The position numbers and the translations under genes were made by a program. From positions 2,205,126-2,269,125 of the forward strand of contig NZ_CP012410.1 in the NCBI RefSeq assembly GCF_001274535.1: 64,000 nt of DNA, in the 5' to 3' direction. This document shows, piece after piece, positions 8,655 through 17,436 of the stretch. Within the stretch, counting starts at the first letter, position 1. Each line of letters opens with the position of its first letter. The notes below the pieces were generated by a model. That model did no database searches. It was not told the origin of the DNA and worked only from the letters and a program-made list of their open reading frames with translations. The DNA comes from Leptotrichia sp. oral taxon 212 (lineage in GTDB: Bacteria > Fusobacteriota > Fusobacteriia > Fusobacteriales > Leptotrichiaceae).

Positions 8655-9065
8655 CTACTCATCAAGAAATTCATCAAGAAATTCGTCAAGATCCTCTTCA
8701 TCTTCGTCATAATCTACAATAATATCCTCTGAATCCTCTTCATCTTCCATTTCTTCAAGTCCATCAAAATCCTGATTTTCATCCTTTACTTCATCATATT
8801 CACCGAACTCTTCATTCCAGTACATATATTCCTTATCCCTGTCATAGTATTCTTCTTCCCATACCTCAAGAATTTCATCTTCCTCATCTTCTTCAAGGAG
8901 AACAAGCTCTTCTTCATTAGTATCATAAAAGAAAACTTTTTTTATTCCGGATTCATTTTCACAAATTAAATATTCTTTCTCATCAATTGTTATATTTGCG
9001 AGACAAGTAAAATATTCTTCATCTCCATTAATTATTTTTTCAAATTCTTCACCTGCAGAGTACAT
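8655..9065 (-). CDS. DUF1292-family protein with very acidic tail
   Basis: 136 residues. The N-terminal half (CLANITIDEKEYLICENE and then VFFYDTNEEELVLLEED) fits the DUF1292 (YrzB-like) family of small proteins of unknown role. The C-terminal half is almost entirely Asp/Glu and ends in a short tandem repeat of DEFL that is also visible as a repeated 12-nt unit in DNA. It has the strong ribosome site GGAGGGAG before the ATG. Its operon neighbours are rlmH and DUF1934. Confidence 0.75.
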   Translation of the reverse strand: MYSAGEEFEKIINGDEEYFTCLANITIDEKEYLICENESGIKKVFFYDTNEEELVLLEEDEEDEILEVWEEEYYDRDKEYMYWNEEFGEYDEVKDENQDFDGLEEMEDEEDSEDIIVDYDEDEEDLDEFLDEFLDE

Positions 9066-9085
9066 AACTCGCTCCCTCCATTTAT

Positions 9086-9556
9086 TTATTTATGATATTT
9101 TATATTTTTATTTATAGAAATCCATCTGTATATCTGCTCCATCAGAATCAGTCTCATCAGCTGATGGGGAAATGTAAAGGAAGAAAAAGCCAGTCTGAAA
9201 TCAACCAGTTTTCTTAATTCATCATCAACCCCGTTTGAGCCGCCTATTATAAAATTAATTTCACTGTAACGTAAAGATATATTTTCAATCTCTTCAGCCA
9301 TTTCTTCAGATGATTTTAATTTACCTTTCAAATCAAGCAGTATACTGTAAGAACGGTTCCTTTTATTTAATGTGTCTATTATTCTTTCAGTTTCTTTTGT
9401 TATAGCCATTTCTATTCCCTTATTGTCATCTTCTTCAGATAATTCAATAATATTGAGGCCCACATATCTTGAAAGCCTTTTAGAAAACTCTGAAATTCCG
9501 TCCCTGATATATTTGTCTTTTATCTTACCGATACATATTACATTAATCTTTACCAT
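9086..9556 (-). CDS. rlmH: 23S rRNA pseudouridine-1915 N3-methyltransferase RlmH
   Basis: 156 residues, the usual RlmH length. It is a SPOUT-class methyltransferase modifying pseudouridine 1915 in helix 69 of 23S rRNA. The SAM-binding knot is recognisable as FIIGGSNGVDDEL (near residue 104), and the C-terminal signature is FPHQLMRLILMEQIYRW followed by the terminal KYHK. It has ribosome site AGGGA 8 nt upstream of the ATG and lies between mutL and the DUF1292 gene on the same strand. Confidence 0.95.
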   Translation of the reverse strand: MVKINVICIGKIKDKYIRDGISEFSKRLSRYVGLNIIELSEEDDNKGIEMAITKETERIIDTLNKRNRSYSILLDLKGKLKSSEEMAEEIENISLRYSEINFIIGGSNGVDDELRKLVDFRLAFSSFTFPHQLMRLILMEQIYRWISINKNIKYHK

Positions 9557-9617
9557 ATTTTTTCCCTATTGTCAAAAATTTTTTTATTTTTTATAGTAAC
9601 ATTTTATTTTACATATT

Positions 9618-11600
9618 CTATTTTTTTCTTCCAAACATCTTGTCCAGATCATTTTTTGTAAGTTTTACAATAATTGGTCTTCCATGAGGACATGTATATT
9701 TTCCGACTTCATGAAGTCTTCTGACCATATTCCGCATTTCTTCCATATCAAGTTTCTGTCCTGCCTTTACAGCCCCCTTGCACGACATTGAGATTATTAT
9801 ATTTTCCCTCAGATCCTTTATTTCATTTTCGTTTTTCAGATCCTCAAGAAGTTTCTGCAGAACATTTTTAACATCTTCCCTGAAATCAAATGCCGGAACA
9901 GCTCTTAATAATATTTCATTATCAGAAAACTGGTCTATGTCAAAACCGAATTCATTGAATATTTCCTGATTTTCTGAAATAATGCTTTTTTCAACTGCCG
10001 TCACTTCAATCTTCTGAGGTATAAGCAGCTGCTGGGATTCAAGTTTTCTGCTATAAAATTTATCTTTCAGTTCCTCATACAGTATTCTTTCATGAATAAT
10101 ATGCTGATCATAGATTTCCAGCTCATCATTTTTTCCCACAAGAATATATGTATCAAAAATCTGACCCAGTATATTATATTCAACCTGTCTGCCCTCGTGT
10201 CTTTCAAATGTCCCTACTTTATATCCTTCATTATCTCTTTCCCTGTTGTCATATTTTTCTGTCTGTGAAAAATTATTTTTCCTTATTTCAGACATTTCAG
10301 AATCCTGTTTTTCACTCCATTTTTCACTGTAAGAAACTGAAAAATCGCTATTTCCTTCGCTTTCAGGTATCAACGCTTCTTCAGCAATTACATAATTGTC
10401 AGCATGACTTTCTCCCACGCTGTAATCTTTTCCTATTTCAGTTTCCGGCAGATTACCTGTTTCATTCTCAATTTCATTATTTATATTTCCGAATTTTCCG
10501 TCATGAGTTTCAAAACTGAAAAACTTCTGGCTCTCTCCCTTTATAACTTCATCTGAAAAAAGATCCTTTATCTTTTCTTCCTTATTTTCCACATTTATAT
10601 TCTGCTTCAGAAGATCGATATTAGGCTGCCAGTTTTCCCTGTCATTATGATAAAAGAATTCATCTATCGAATCCTTCAGCTGTCTATATATTGCCTTATC
10701 ATTGGAAAATTTGACTATTTTCTTTGAGGGATGCACATTCACATCTATTTCCTTAGGATCTATATCAAAAAATATTATCGCAAAAGGATACTTTCCTTTC
10801 ATAAGTTTTGTATAATATCCGTCTATTACAGCCCTTTCTATAGTGGAAGATTTTACATATCTTTTATTTATATATGTAAATATATAGTCCTTGCTACTTC
10901 GTAATATTTCCACATTTCCCAGATAGCCATATTCAAATTTATTCAGGTTTCTTAAGACTGATTTTCCGAATAATTCCAGAATGGTATTGTCTATTCCCCT
11001 TCCACTTGTATTTATAGCGGATTTACCATCCAGTTCCAGTATAAAGGCAACTTCAGTGTTGGCAAGAGCTTCCTTCAGGACTATATCCCTTATTTTATTA
11101 TATTCTGTCGACTCTTTCCTCAAAAATTTCTTTCTGGCCGGAGTGTTGTAGAACAGGTCTCTCACTTCTATCTCTGTTCCGGGATTTCTTGAAACTTCTT
11201 CAAATTTTCTTACAACTCCTCCGTAGCTTCCTATTCTATATCCTGTACTGCTTGATGCCGAACGTGTTGTAATAGTCAGTTTTGAAACTGCAGCTATTGA
11301 TGCCAGTGCTTCTCCCCGAAAGCCATATGTCTGAAGATTAAAGACATCTTCCTTTGTAGAAATTTTTGAAGTGGCATGTCTTTCTATGGAAAGAAGCGTG
11401 TCCTCCTTGTCCATACCTATACCGTTATCATTTATTTTTACTTCTGTCCCTCCCTTGAAGACTTCAATCTTAATGACTGTCGCCTTTGCATCAAGAGAAT
11501 TTTCAATCATTTCCTTAATCATTGAGGCAGGATTTTCTACAACTTCCCCTGCAGCAATTATATTGGACACGCTTTCATCCAATATCTTTATATATCCCAT
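9618..11600 (-). CDS. mutL: DNA mismatch repair protein MutL
   Basis: 660 residues. The N-terminal GHKL ATPase has ENSLDA, DNGIGM and YGFRGEALASI, and the C-terminal domain carries the endonuclease motif DQHIIHERILYEE plus SCKGAVKAGQ and CPHGRP, so it is the nicking type of MutL that links MutS to strand incision. The middle linker (about 350-450) is long and acidic. I use ATG 11600, which has AAAGGA 6 nt upstream, instead of the in-frame TTG at 11615. No mutS lies in the window. Confidence 0.95.
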   Translation of the reverse strand: MGYIKILDESVSNIIAAGEVVENPASMIKEMIENSLDAKATVIKIEVFKGGTEVKINDNGIGMDKEDTLLSIERHATSKISTKEDVFNLQTYGFRGEALASIAAVSKLTITTRSASSSTGYRIGSYGGVVRKFEEVSRNPGTEIEVRDLFYNTPARKKFLRKESTEYNKIRDIVLKEALANTEVAFILELDGKSAINTSGRGIDNTILELFGKSVLRNLNKFEYGYLGNVEILRSSKDYIFTYINKRYVKSSTIERAVIDGYYTKLMKGKYPFAIIFFDIDPKEIDVNVHPSKKIVKFSNDKAIYRQLKDSIDEFFYHNDRENWQPNIDLLKQNINVENKEEKIKDLFSDEVIKGESQKFFSFETHDGKFGNINNEIENETGNLPETEIGKDYSVGESHADNYVIAEEALIPESEGNSDFSVSYSEKWSEKQDSEMSEIRKNNFSQTEKYDNRERDNEGYKVGTFERHEGRQVEYNILGQIFDTYILVGKNDELEIYDQHIIHERILYEELKDKFYSRKLESQQLLIPQKIEVTAVEKSIISENQEIFNEFGFDIDQFSDNEILLRAVPAFDFREDVKNVLQKLLEDLKNENEIKDLRENIIISMSCKGAVKAGQKLDMEEMRNMVRRLHEVGKYTCPHGRPIIVKLTKNDLDKMFGRKK

Positions 11601-11786
11601 TTTTATTCCTTTCAAAACTAAATTTAATACTGTTTCTTCCTAGTTCCATTTTCAATACATTTTACCTTATTATCACCTATATTGCAATAATTCACATTAA
11701 CAATTCAGCTATATTTTACAAATTTTCTTTTTTTATTTGACTTTAATTCCTAAAATTAATATAATGGCCTTAACAAACAATTATAG

Positions 11787-11840
11787 AAAGGAGATGCACT
11801 CATTATTTTACATTTCTGTAACTTAAAGTGTGAATATTTT
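11787..11840 (+). promoter_or_regulatory. Ribosome site separated from the start by a hairpin
   Basis: A perfect AAAGGAG at 11787-11793 lies 47 nt from the ATG at 11841. The gap folds: 11797-11800 pairs with 11827-11830 (extendable by two G-U pairs), with inner stems 11803-11805/11824-11826 and 11808-11812/11817-11821. Removing the folded part leaves 9-13 nt of spacing. The same arrangement precedes murI and ruvA. Confidence 0.5.
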
Positions 11841-12827
11841 ATGAAGAAAAAAAACTGCATTATATTTTTTGTTATTTTTATACTGCTGTGCTCGTGCGGA
11901 AAAAATGATGCAAAAAACGGAAAGAAAAAAAATGATTCAAATATTACTACAGAAAATCAAAAAATGGAAGCTGAAAAATACAATAGTTATGTCCTGCTCT
12001 ATAACCATCTTTTACAGATAGATGAATATATAGGATACTATTTTGAAATAGCGGGAGCAAATGAAAAAATGAAAAAACTTGAAGGAAAGGTAAATGTTCC
12101 CTCCATCAACCAGTCAGTTATAGATACAGTTAAGGAAAGTATTGGAAAGGCTCCTGAAATGAAAGAACTTGACAGCTCCGCCAGAGATCTTATGCCACTC
12201 CTGTCTGAAATGAAAACATTAACAGACCAGATGACAGATTACTATAAAGATGGAAATTATTATAAAAATAAATATTTAAGAACCGAAATGCATCTCAAGT
12301 TTTTAGAAATAACTAAAAGATACCGTACTGTTTCAGCAAAGTTTAAAAATGCTTTTAAAAACCGGGCTAAGGAGCAGAAAAACAGAACTGCTGAGAAAAT
12401 TAAAAAAGAAGGAAAACTTATAGAATATGAGTTAATAACATTTATAGATTCATGTGGAGCAATTTTAGATGAAATCGAAAGGGAGAAATTATCAGCTGAA
12501 AATGTTACAAATGCTGACCTTGCTAAGTTTAAGGAACTTGAAGCAAAAATGACCGCTTCCCTGGATAAACTTAAAAATTCTTTTGAGAATAAGTCCATAT
12601 TAAAGAAGGAAAATTATCATACCAGTGATTTTACATCTTTTCTACTTTATACAGAAAGATTTAAGGAAAGTACAGCAAAATTTATAAGCAGGATTGAAAA
12701 AAAGGAAAATATAGAGGCAAAATTACTTCAAAACAATCCTTCACTAAAGAATGAACCTGGAACTCCTGAAAATATATTTTATGAATATAATGAACTGATA
12801 AGGGAGTACAACAAGCTTTCTAATTAG
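11841..12827 (+). CDS. DUF3829-like lipoprotein, paralog 1
   Basis: 328 residues with a lipoprotein signal (lipobox LLCSC, Cys about residue 19). The rest is long helices: a body with repeated KLKEL-like heptads and a C-terminal signature GTPENIFYEYNELIREYNKL. This matches DUF3829-type lipoproteins by pattern. It is clearly paralogous to the 14378-15394 gene, sharing the end motif and the order of helices, and the two flank the trans-sulfuration gene. Function unknown; probably attached to the periplasmic face of a membrane. No close in-spacing ribosome site is present. Confidence 0.75.
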   Translation: MKKKNCIIFFVIFILLCSCGKNDAKNGKKKNDSNITTENQKMEAEKYNSYVLLYNHLLQIDEYIGYYFEIAGANEKMKKLEGKVNVPSINQSVIDTVKESIGKAPEMKELDSSARDLMPLLSEMKTLTDQMTDYYKDGNYYKNKYLRTEMHLKFLEITKRYRTVSAKFKNAFKNRAKEQKNRTAEKIKKEGKLIEYELITFIDSCGAILDEIEREKLSAENVTNADLAKFKELEAKMTASLDKLKNSFENKSILKKENYHTSDFTSFLLYTERFKESTAKFISRIEKKENIEAKLLQNNPSLKNEPGTPENIFYEYNELIREYNKLSN

Positions 12828-12913
12828 AAGAAAACTTATAAAATATACTGAGTGGGAGCTGAAAAGTAATCAGATAAAAAATGGAAAGTTTTATAAAAAA
12901 TATTTCAATAATG

Positions 12914-12922
12914 TGATATAAT
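12914..12922 (+). promoter_or_regulatory. Extended -10 promoter element
   Basis: TGATATAAT gives an extended -10 (TGn-TATAAT), 30 nt upstream of the trans-sulfuration gene start. The -35 region is poor, which fits an extended -10 promoter. Confidence 0.5.
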
Positions 12923-12951
12923 TAAAATAAATTCAGAAATGAGGGCGATAT

Positions 12952-14088
12952 ATGAAGTTTGAAACAAAAGCAATACATGGATTAAAATATATTGATAAAA
13001 GGTATAGTAGCTGGAACAATAATATCAGTATGGCTTCCGCATATAAGACTAAGGAATTTGGAACAGAACAGGAATTTGAATATGGAAGAGTTTCCAATCC
13101 GACAAGAAGGGAACTTGAAAAATTAATGGCCGTTCTGGAAAACGGTAAACACGGGTATGCCTTTTCTTCAGGAATGGCGGCTATCACATCTGTATTTACA
13201 AGATTTAAGGCAGGAGATCATATAGTACTCGGAACTGATATTTATGGCGGAACATATAGAATTATAACTGACATATTTGCAAAATTTAATCTTAAGTATA
13301 CATTTACTGACACTACGAATCTTGATAAAGTAAAAGATGCAATAAAACCGGAAACAGTGGCCATATTTATAGAAACACCTTCCAATCCGCTGCTTGATAT
13401 AACAGACATCAGAGGTATTGTCAAAATAGCAAAGGAGCATGGACTTCTTACAATAGTGGATAATACTTTTCTTACTCCATATTTGCAGAGACCTCTTGAA
13501 CTAGGTGCTGATATAGTGGTTCACAGTGCTACAAAATTTTTGAGCGGACACCATGATGTCATTGCAGGAATTGTAGTAGTAAATGACGACAGTCTTTCAG
13601 AGGAAATATGGTTTGCCCAGAAAGCTATAGGAGCTATTCTTTCACCTTTTGACAGCTGGCTTTTAATGAGAAGCCTTAAAACTTTAAAAATAAGAGTGGA
13701 TACAGCTCAAAATAACACATTTAAACTTCTGGAATTTTTCAGAAATCATCCGTCAGTGGAAAAAGTATATTCTCCTATTGAAAATAATAACAAGGGAAAA
13801 GAAATACACAAAAATCAAGCTTCAGGTATAGGGGCAGTATTCTCATTTGTGTTAAAACAGGAAAATAAGGTAAAATCATTTTTTGACAACCTAAAGCTAG
13901 TAACTCTGGCTCCAAGTCTTGGTGGTGCTGAAACACTTGTAACACATCCAAGTACAGTGACACATGCTGAAATGCCTGAATCAGAAAAAAATGCAAGAGG
14001 AATAACTAATACCATGATTAGAGTTGCAGTTGGTCTTGAAAACATAGACGACCTGATTGAAGACTTTAAAAATGCTCTGGAAAAATAG
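12952..14088 (+). CDS. PLP-dependent trans-sulfuration enzyme (Cys/Met metabolism)
   Basis: 378 residues, fold type I PLP enzyme of the cystathionine gamma-synthase/gamma-lyase and methionine gamma-lyase family. Visible are YGRVSNPT near residue 44, FSSGMAAI for cofactor phosphate binding, IETPSNP, DNTFLTPYLQRP, and the PLP lysine in HSATKFLSGHHD (Lys195). The C-terminal SLGGAETLVTHP is typical. The family catalyses gamma-replacement or elimination on homoserine esters, cystathionine, cysteine or methionine; sequence alone does not fix which. It stands alone with its own promoter between two lipoprotein paralogs. Cysteine desulfhydration to H2S is possible. Confidence 0.9.
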   Translation: MKFETKAIHGLKYIDKRYSSWNNNISMASAYKTKEFGTEQEFEYGRVSNPTRRELEKLMAVLENGKHGYAFSSGMAAITSVFTRFKAGDHIVLGTDIYGGTYRIITDIFAKFNLKYTFTDTTNLDKVKDAIKPETVAIFIETPSNPLLDITDIRGIVKIAKEHGLLTIVDNTFLTPYLQRPLELGADIVVHSATKFLSGHHDVIAGIVVVNDDSLSEEIWFAQKAIGAILSPFDSWLLMRSLKTLKIRVDTAQNNTFKLLEFFRNHPSVEKVYSPIENNNKGKEIHKNQASGIGAVFSFVLKQENKVKSFFDNLKLVTLAPSLGGAETLVTHPSTVTHAEMPESEKNARGITNTMIRVAVGLENIDDLIEDFKNALEK

Positions 14089-14309
14089 AAAATTATTTTG
14101 TAAATAAATTCAAAAATGTTTAGTATAAAAATAAAACAATTAAAGTATGATTTCTGTATTTTTTAATTTTATTATCAAATACTTAAATCATATTTTTTAA
14201 TTTTCTGGCTCTTTTTGTTATTTCACCTTATCGACAATAACTGTTATCTATTATAAATTCAAACAAATATAGAGAAGAAAATACTCATTAAAAAATTTGT
14301 TTTTTAAAT

Positions 14310-14338
14310 TTGATTTTTATTAGAAAAATTGTTATAAT
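14310..14338 (+). promoter_or_regulatory. Sigma-70-type promoter for the second DUF3829 lipoprotein
   Basis: TTGATT at 14310-14315 and TATAAT at 14333-14338 are spaced by 17 nt, followed by AAGGGA and the ATG at 14378. The rest of the gene-free stretch 14089-14309 is AT-rich, with one weak hairpin (TATGATTT against AAATCATA) that may terminate the enzyme gene. Confidence 0.6.
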
Positions 14339-14377
14339 AAAAGAAAATTAATCATAAAATGAAGGGATAAAGACCGT

Positions 14378-15394
14378 ATGAAAAAAATAGGAGTATTGAT
14401 GGCATTAATGCTTGTTGTAATAGTTTTTTGCGGCAAGAAAAATGAAATAGATAAAATTTTACCTTCAGGAGGTAAAAAAGCAGCTCAGAGCAAGGAACTT
14501 ATCCAACAGAATTTAAACAGCTACAATAAGAATATAAAAATATACAACAGAATATTGGAACTTGATAAGGAACTTCTATATTACTTTGAAGACACAGGAA
14601 CTGAAGAAACATTCAAAAAACCTGTACAGGAAATGACTGTTAATATTCCACTAAATCAGGCTCTTATTGACAGAATAAAAGAAGTTTCAAAATCTCCAAA
14701 ACCTACAGAACTTGATAAAAAAGCAGGTGAAATGATACCTGTTCTGGAAGAAATGCTTCCTGTCATTACAGAAATGAACAATTATTATGGAGGAAAGCTC
14801 TATCAGAAGGATAATTACAAAAAAGCTCAGGAATTGCATAGCAAAATGATAAAAATAACTGAAAAATATAATGTTATTGCAAATAAATATGAAGAAACTT
14901 TCCAAGCCAATGCAAGAGATGTAAGGGAAAATAAAATGCAGGATTTTGTAAAAAATAAGGAATTTACTGATTATAACCAGTTCATATTTATTAGAAACAG
15001 CGAAGATTTTGTAAAGGAAATAAGCAGACAGAATCTTGATGCAAGTAACTTTACAGAAGGAAACATAAAAGAGTTTAAGGTTCTTCAGGAGAAAGTCAAT
15101 AAATCCCTTGATGTTTTTAGAAAAACTCTGAAAAATGGCAAACAGCTGAAAAAGGAAGGATTTGAAAAGGAAGATTTCGATCCATTTATAACAAAAGCTT
15201 CTGCATTTAAAAGAACTATGGATGAATTTGTCAAGAAAATGGAAAAAAAGGAGAAAGCTTCCCATTCTGCTTCAAGTGACAGCTATTTTGCCCAGTCAGA
15301 AGAAGGAACTCCTGAAAATATACTTAAATCATACAATGAACTTATTGCAGAACGTAACAAAATTTTAGAAAAAAAGGCTAGTAAAAAATCATAA
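14378..15394 (+). CDS. DUF3829-like lipoprotein, paralog 2
   Basis: 338 residues, with a lipoprotein signal ending in VIVFCGK (Cys about residue 18), then long charged helices. The C-terminal part carries GTPENILKSYNELIAERNKI, the counterpart of the end motif in the 11841-12827 paralog. A Ser-rich linker precedes it. It is predicted to be membrane-tethered in the periplasm; function unknown. It has its own promoter upstream and a long-stem terminator downstream shared with the convergent 15539-16684 gene. Confidence 0.75.
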   Translation: MKKIGVLMALMLVVIVFCGKKNEIDKILPSGGKKAAQSKELIQQNLNSYNKNIKIYNRILELDKELLYYFEDTGTEETFKKPVQEMTVNIPLNQALIDRIKEVSKSPKPTELDKKAGEMIPVLEEMLPVITEMNNYYGGKLYQKDNYKKAQELHSKMIKITEKYNVIANKYEETFQANARDVRENKMQDFVKNKEFTDYNQFIFIRNSEDFVKEISRQNLDASNFTEGNIKEFKVLQEKVNKSLDVFRKTLKNGKQLKKEGFEKEDFDPFITKASAFKRTMDEFVKKMEKKEKASHSASSDSYFAQSEEGTPENILKSYNELIAERNKILEKKASKKS

Positions 15395-15395
15395 T

Positions 15396-15480
15396 AAAAA
15401 GGTTTTGGGTAACAAAATATAAATATCTCATCATTTTTAAATTTGCTTTATTATATTTCTTGTTACCTTTAACCTTTTTT
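15396..15480. terminator. Bidirectional long-stem terminator
   Basis: AAAAAGGTT (15396-15404) pairs with 15471-15479 and GGTAACAA (15408-15415) with 15460-15467, giving a 17-bp interrupted stem with A/T-runs on both sides. It separates the convergent genes ending at 15394 and 15539. Confidence 0.65.
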
Positions 15481-15538
15481 TATTTTATAATATTTTCAAA
15501 TTTTCTTTTTCCCTTTCATTCTATGTCAAAAATTCCCT

Positions 15539-16684
15539 TTAATACATTATTTGTAACGGAATGTACTGAAAAACACCCTTATCCTTTAATTTTACTTTTC
15601 TTCTGATGTTTTCAAATTGAAATTCATACATCTCATTTATTTTTTTTGAAGAAATTTCACTTAAAACTTTTTCAGCTTCAGAAAACTGTCCAAGTCTTCT
15701 ATGTATTTCAGCTTTAATTAACAACACTCCTGTCATCTCTCCTGATTTATTATTTTTCAATTCAGAAATTATTTTATCTGCATATACTAAAGCCTGTTCG
15801 AGCTCCCGTTCACTGGAAATTTTATCTTTATTATAAACTTTTCCCAGACTTGTTTCAGGTTCATCTATGTAAAAAAGACTTATCGCTTTCCCGAATTTCT
15901 TATCAGCCTTAGCAAATAGTGCATCTATCTCATCTCTTTTACCCAATTCCCTATATAGTTTTGCCTGACGCAACAGTTGCACCTCTTCAATTTCCTTTCC
16001 TTTTTTTCTGTCTTCATTTATTTCCTTCTGCAAAAATTCAAGTGCTTTAGTTACAATTATTTCCTTTATATTTTTATCTTTTATTTCTTTTTTAAAAAGA
16101 GTGTATCCTCCATCCGAAATTTCAAGATTTGCAAGATTATAATAAAATTCCGCCGTCTTTCCGAAATCTCTTCGCCCTGTTTTTTCCAGCAGTTTATTCA
16201 TTTTAATATATTCCTCTGCTTCAGAATATAATTTTGCCAAATCCCACATTATTTCATTGTCCCTTTTAACAGCTTTTTCCAGATAACTTATTCCTTGCTG
16301 TAGAGATTCCATTTTTGTTTTCTCATTTTCTGAGTAATAATGATATGAATCAAAATAAGTTTTTCCTAGAGTCTTATCGGAAACTTCTCCCAGCAGTTCA
16401 TAAAATTTTGCCAGATAATAGTATTTATTTGAATTTCCAGGTATCTCACGATATTCTTTACTGCTAATAATTTTTTCATATTTTTCCAGCTCTTCTGCAG
16501 TAAATTTCTTCTTAAACATTACAAATTTATTTGTAGGGCACTGAGGAACGTCTAAATCTTCAAATCTTTCTCCTCCAATTGGACAAACCTGCTCTGTTCT
16601 TACTAACGGTACACTGAATGTACTTAAACTTCCTAATAGAAGTCCGCCTAAAATTACTCTATTTAATTTCAATTTTTCTTTCAT
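15539..16684 (-). CDS. Secreted TPR-like protein with N-terminal Cys pair
   Basis: 381 residues with an N-terminal signal sequence. The mature part begins with CPIGGERFEDLDVPQCP, a zinc-ribbon-like Cys pattern similar to that of DUF2225 proteins, and continues with helical repeats (YYLAKFYELLG, AKLYREL, IKAEIHRRLGQF) of the tetratricopeptide type. It is probably a periplasmic scaffold for protein-protein contacts; no specific partner can be named. GGAGG precedes the ATG. It converges with the lipoprotein gene at 14378. Confidence 0.6.
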   Translation of the reverse strand: MKEKLKLNRVILGGLLLGSLSTFSVPLVRTEQVCPIGGERFEDLDVPQCPTNKFVMFKKKFTAEELEKYEKIISSKEYREIPGNSNKYYYLAKFYELLGEVSDKTLGKTYFDSYHYYSENEKTKMESLQQGISYLEKAVKRDNEIMWDLAKLYSEAEEYIKMNKLLEKTGRRDFGKTAEFYYNLANLEISDGGYTLFKKEIKDKNIKEIIVTKALEFLQKEINEDRKKGKEIEEVQLLRQAKLYRELGKRDEIDALFAKADKKFGKAISLFYIDEPETSLGKVYNKDKISSERELEQALVYADKIISELKNNKSGEMTGVLLIKAEIHRRLGQFSEAEKVLSEISSKKINEMYEFQFENIRRKVKLKDKGVFQYIPLQIMY

Positions 16685-17027
16685 TTTGCATTCCTCCAGA
16701 TTTCAAATATAATTTTCATGACTACATTCTATCAAAACAACCTTAAAACAAACTGAAAGTTAAAAATATTCTTAAATAAAATAAATTTGGAGCAGTTATA
16801 GTAAAAAAACTTTAAACTATTTAATGGAACGAAAAAAATAATCTTAATAAATTTAAAGAAATCAATACATTACTAGGAACATTGTAAAAACTGTGTTTTT
16901 ATATTTATTTTTTGATACATTTATGATACATTTAGACATGATTTTATTCAAATTTATTCGATTTATTTCCAATTTTTGAAACATCACAAAATCACTTCAA
17001 AGGCTTGAATATCTTAAAATACTAGCA
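16685..17027. other. Gene-free host flank left of the integrative element
   Basis: AT-rich spacer holding the promoter region of the 15539-16684 gene. Its only repeat is a perfect tandem of the 11-mer TGATACATTTA (16913-16923 and 16924-16934), about 95 bp before the left attachment repeat. I see no gene here. Confidence 0.5.
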
Positions 17028-17079
17028 AAAAAAGAAACGGGCTGAAGATACCCGTTTCTTAAAAGGAGTTTATGAAGAA
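17028..17079. repeat. Left attachment repeat (attL)
   Basis: 52 bp, identical to 26596-26647 except one base (17057 T, 26625 C). It holds the hairpin GAAACGGG/CCCGTTTC which, read on the minus strand, is followed by seven T and forms an intrinsic terminator. At this copy the sequence upstream on the minus strand is element DNA, so the small-RNA 5' hairpin seen at the right copy is absent. Confidence 0.8.
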
Positions 17080-17134
17080 GAAAGTGCTTTTAAGATATAA
17101 AATCAATAAATACAACTATTCTAGAATAATAAGA

Positions 17135-17152
17135 GGGCTACAGGAGGGCTAC
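17135..17152. repeat. Left arm-type integrase sites (GGGCTAC x2)
   Basis: GGGCTAC occurs at 17135-17141 and 17146-17152, an 11-bp period (one helical turn), 56 bp inside attL. The same pair with the same period occurs near attR. This layout is typical of binding sites for the N-terminal arm-binding domain of lambda- and Tn916-type integrases. Confidence 0.6.
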
Positions 17153-17279
17153 ATGTATAAATTTCTAATAAGTTAAATAATATTATCATAATTTTATAAC
17201 AGTTAGTAAGAAAGGCTTTCAGTAGAAGAAAATGTAATCAAAGTTCATATGATACCCCTAAGGGTATGAGGCCTGATGA

Positions 17280-17336
17280 TTAAAACAAATTGTAACTGAT
17301 TAAAATAAAAATCAGTACAACTATTACTTTAAACAT
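17280..17336 (-). CDS. Possible 18-residue hydrophobic peptide (type I toxin-like)
   Basis: Reads MFKVIVVLIFILISYNLF and stop, a single short membrane helix. The consensus ribosome site AGGAGG (17344-17349) is 7 nt upstream, TATAAT lies at 17384-17389 on the same strand, an 8-bp hairpin (17360-17380) sits in the leader and another (17252-17267) follows the stop. Size, hydrophobicity and structured leader resemble type I toxin peptides on plasmids and islands, but an antisense RNA is not evident. It could instead be a leader or a chance frame. The IS inserted just upstream, at 17405, may have changed its -35 region. Confidence 0.4.
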   Translation of the reverse strand: MFKVIVVLIFILISYNLF

Positions 17337-17436
17337 AGCAGTACCTCCTGAAATATAGTTTAGGTTATTGGGTAACCTAAGAAATTATAACAAAAAGACT
17401 GAAATGTACTGACCCCAAAAAGTTGGACAAATTAAT

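Noticed and set aside
12828-12951. Possible SAM riboswitch or T-box before the trans-sulfuration gene
   Set aside because: The leader is only about 25 nt from the -10 to the ATG, too short, and none of the conserved riboswitch or T-box motifs is present.
16913-16934. Tandem 11-mer TGATACATTTA x2 as a possible integrase or phage site
   Set aside because: It lies outside the element on the host side, has no counterpart at the other end, and two copies alone are weak evidence.
17072-17176. Small plus-strand frame starting at the AAAAGGAGTTTATG of attL (MKKKVLLRY and on), with a different continuation at attR
   Set aside because: The ribosome site and ATG lie in the shared att core, but the two copies diverge at once and the structural evidence favours a minus-strand RNA; the motif is better explained as the antisense of an anti-SD stretch.
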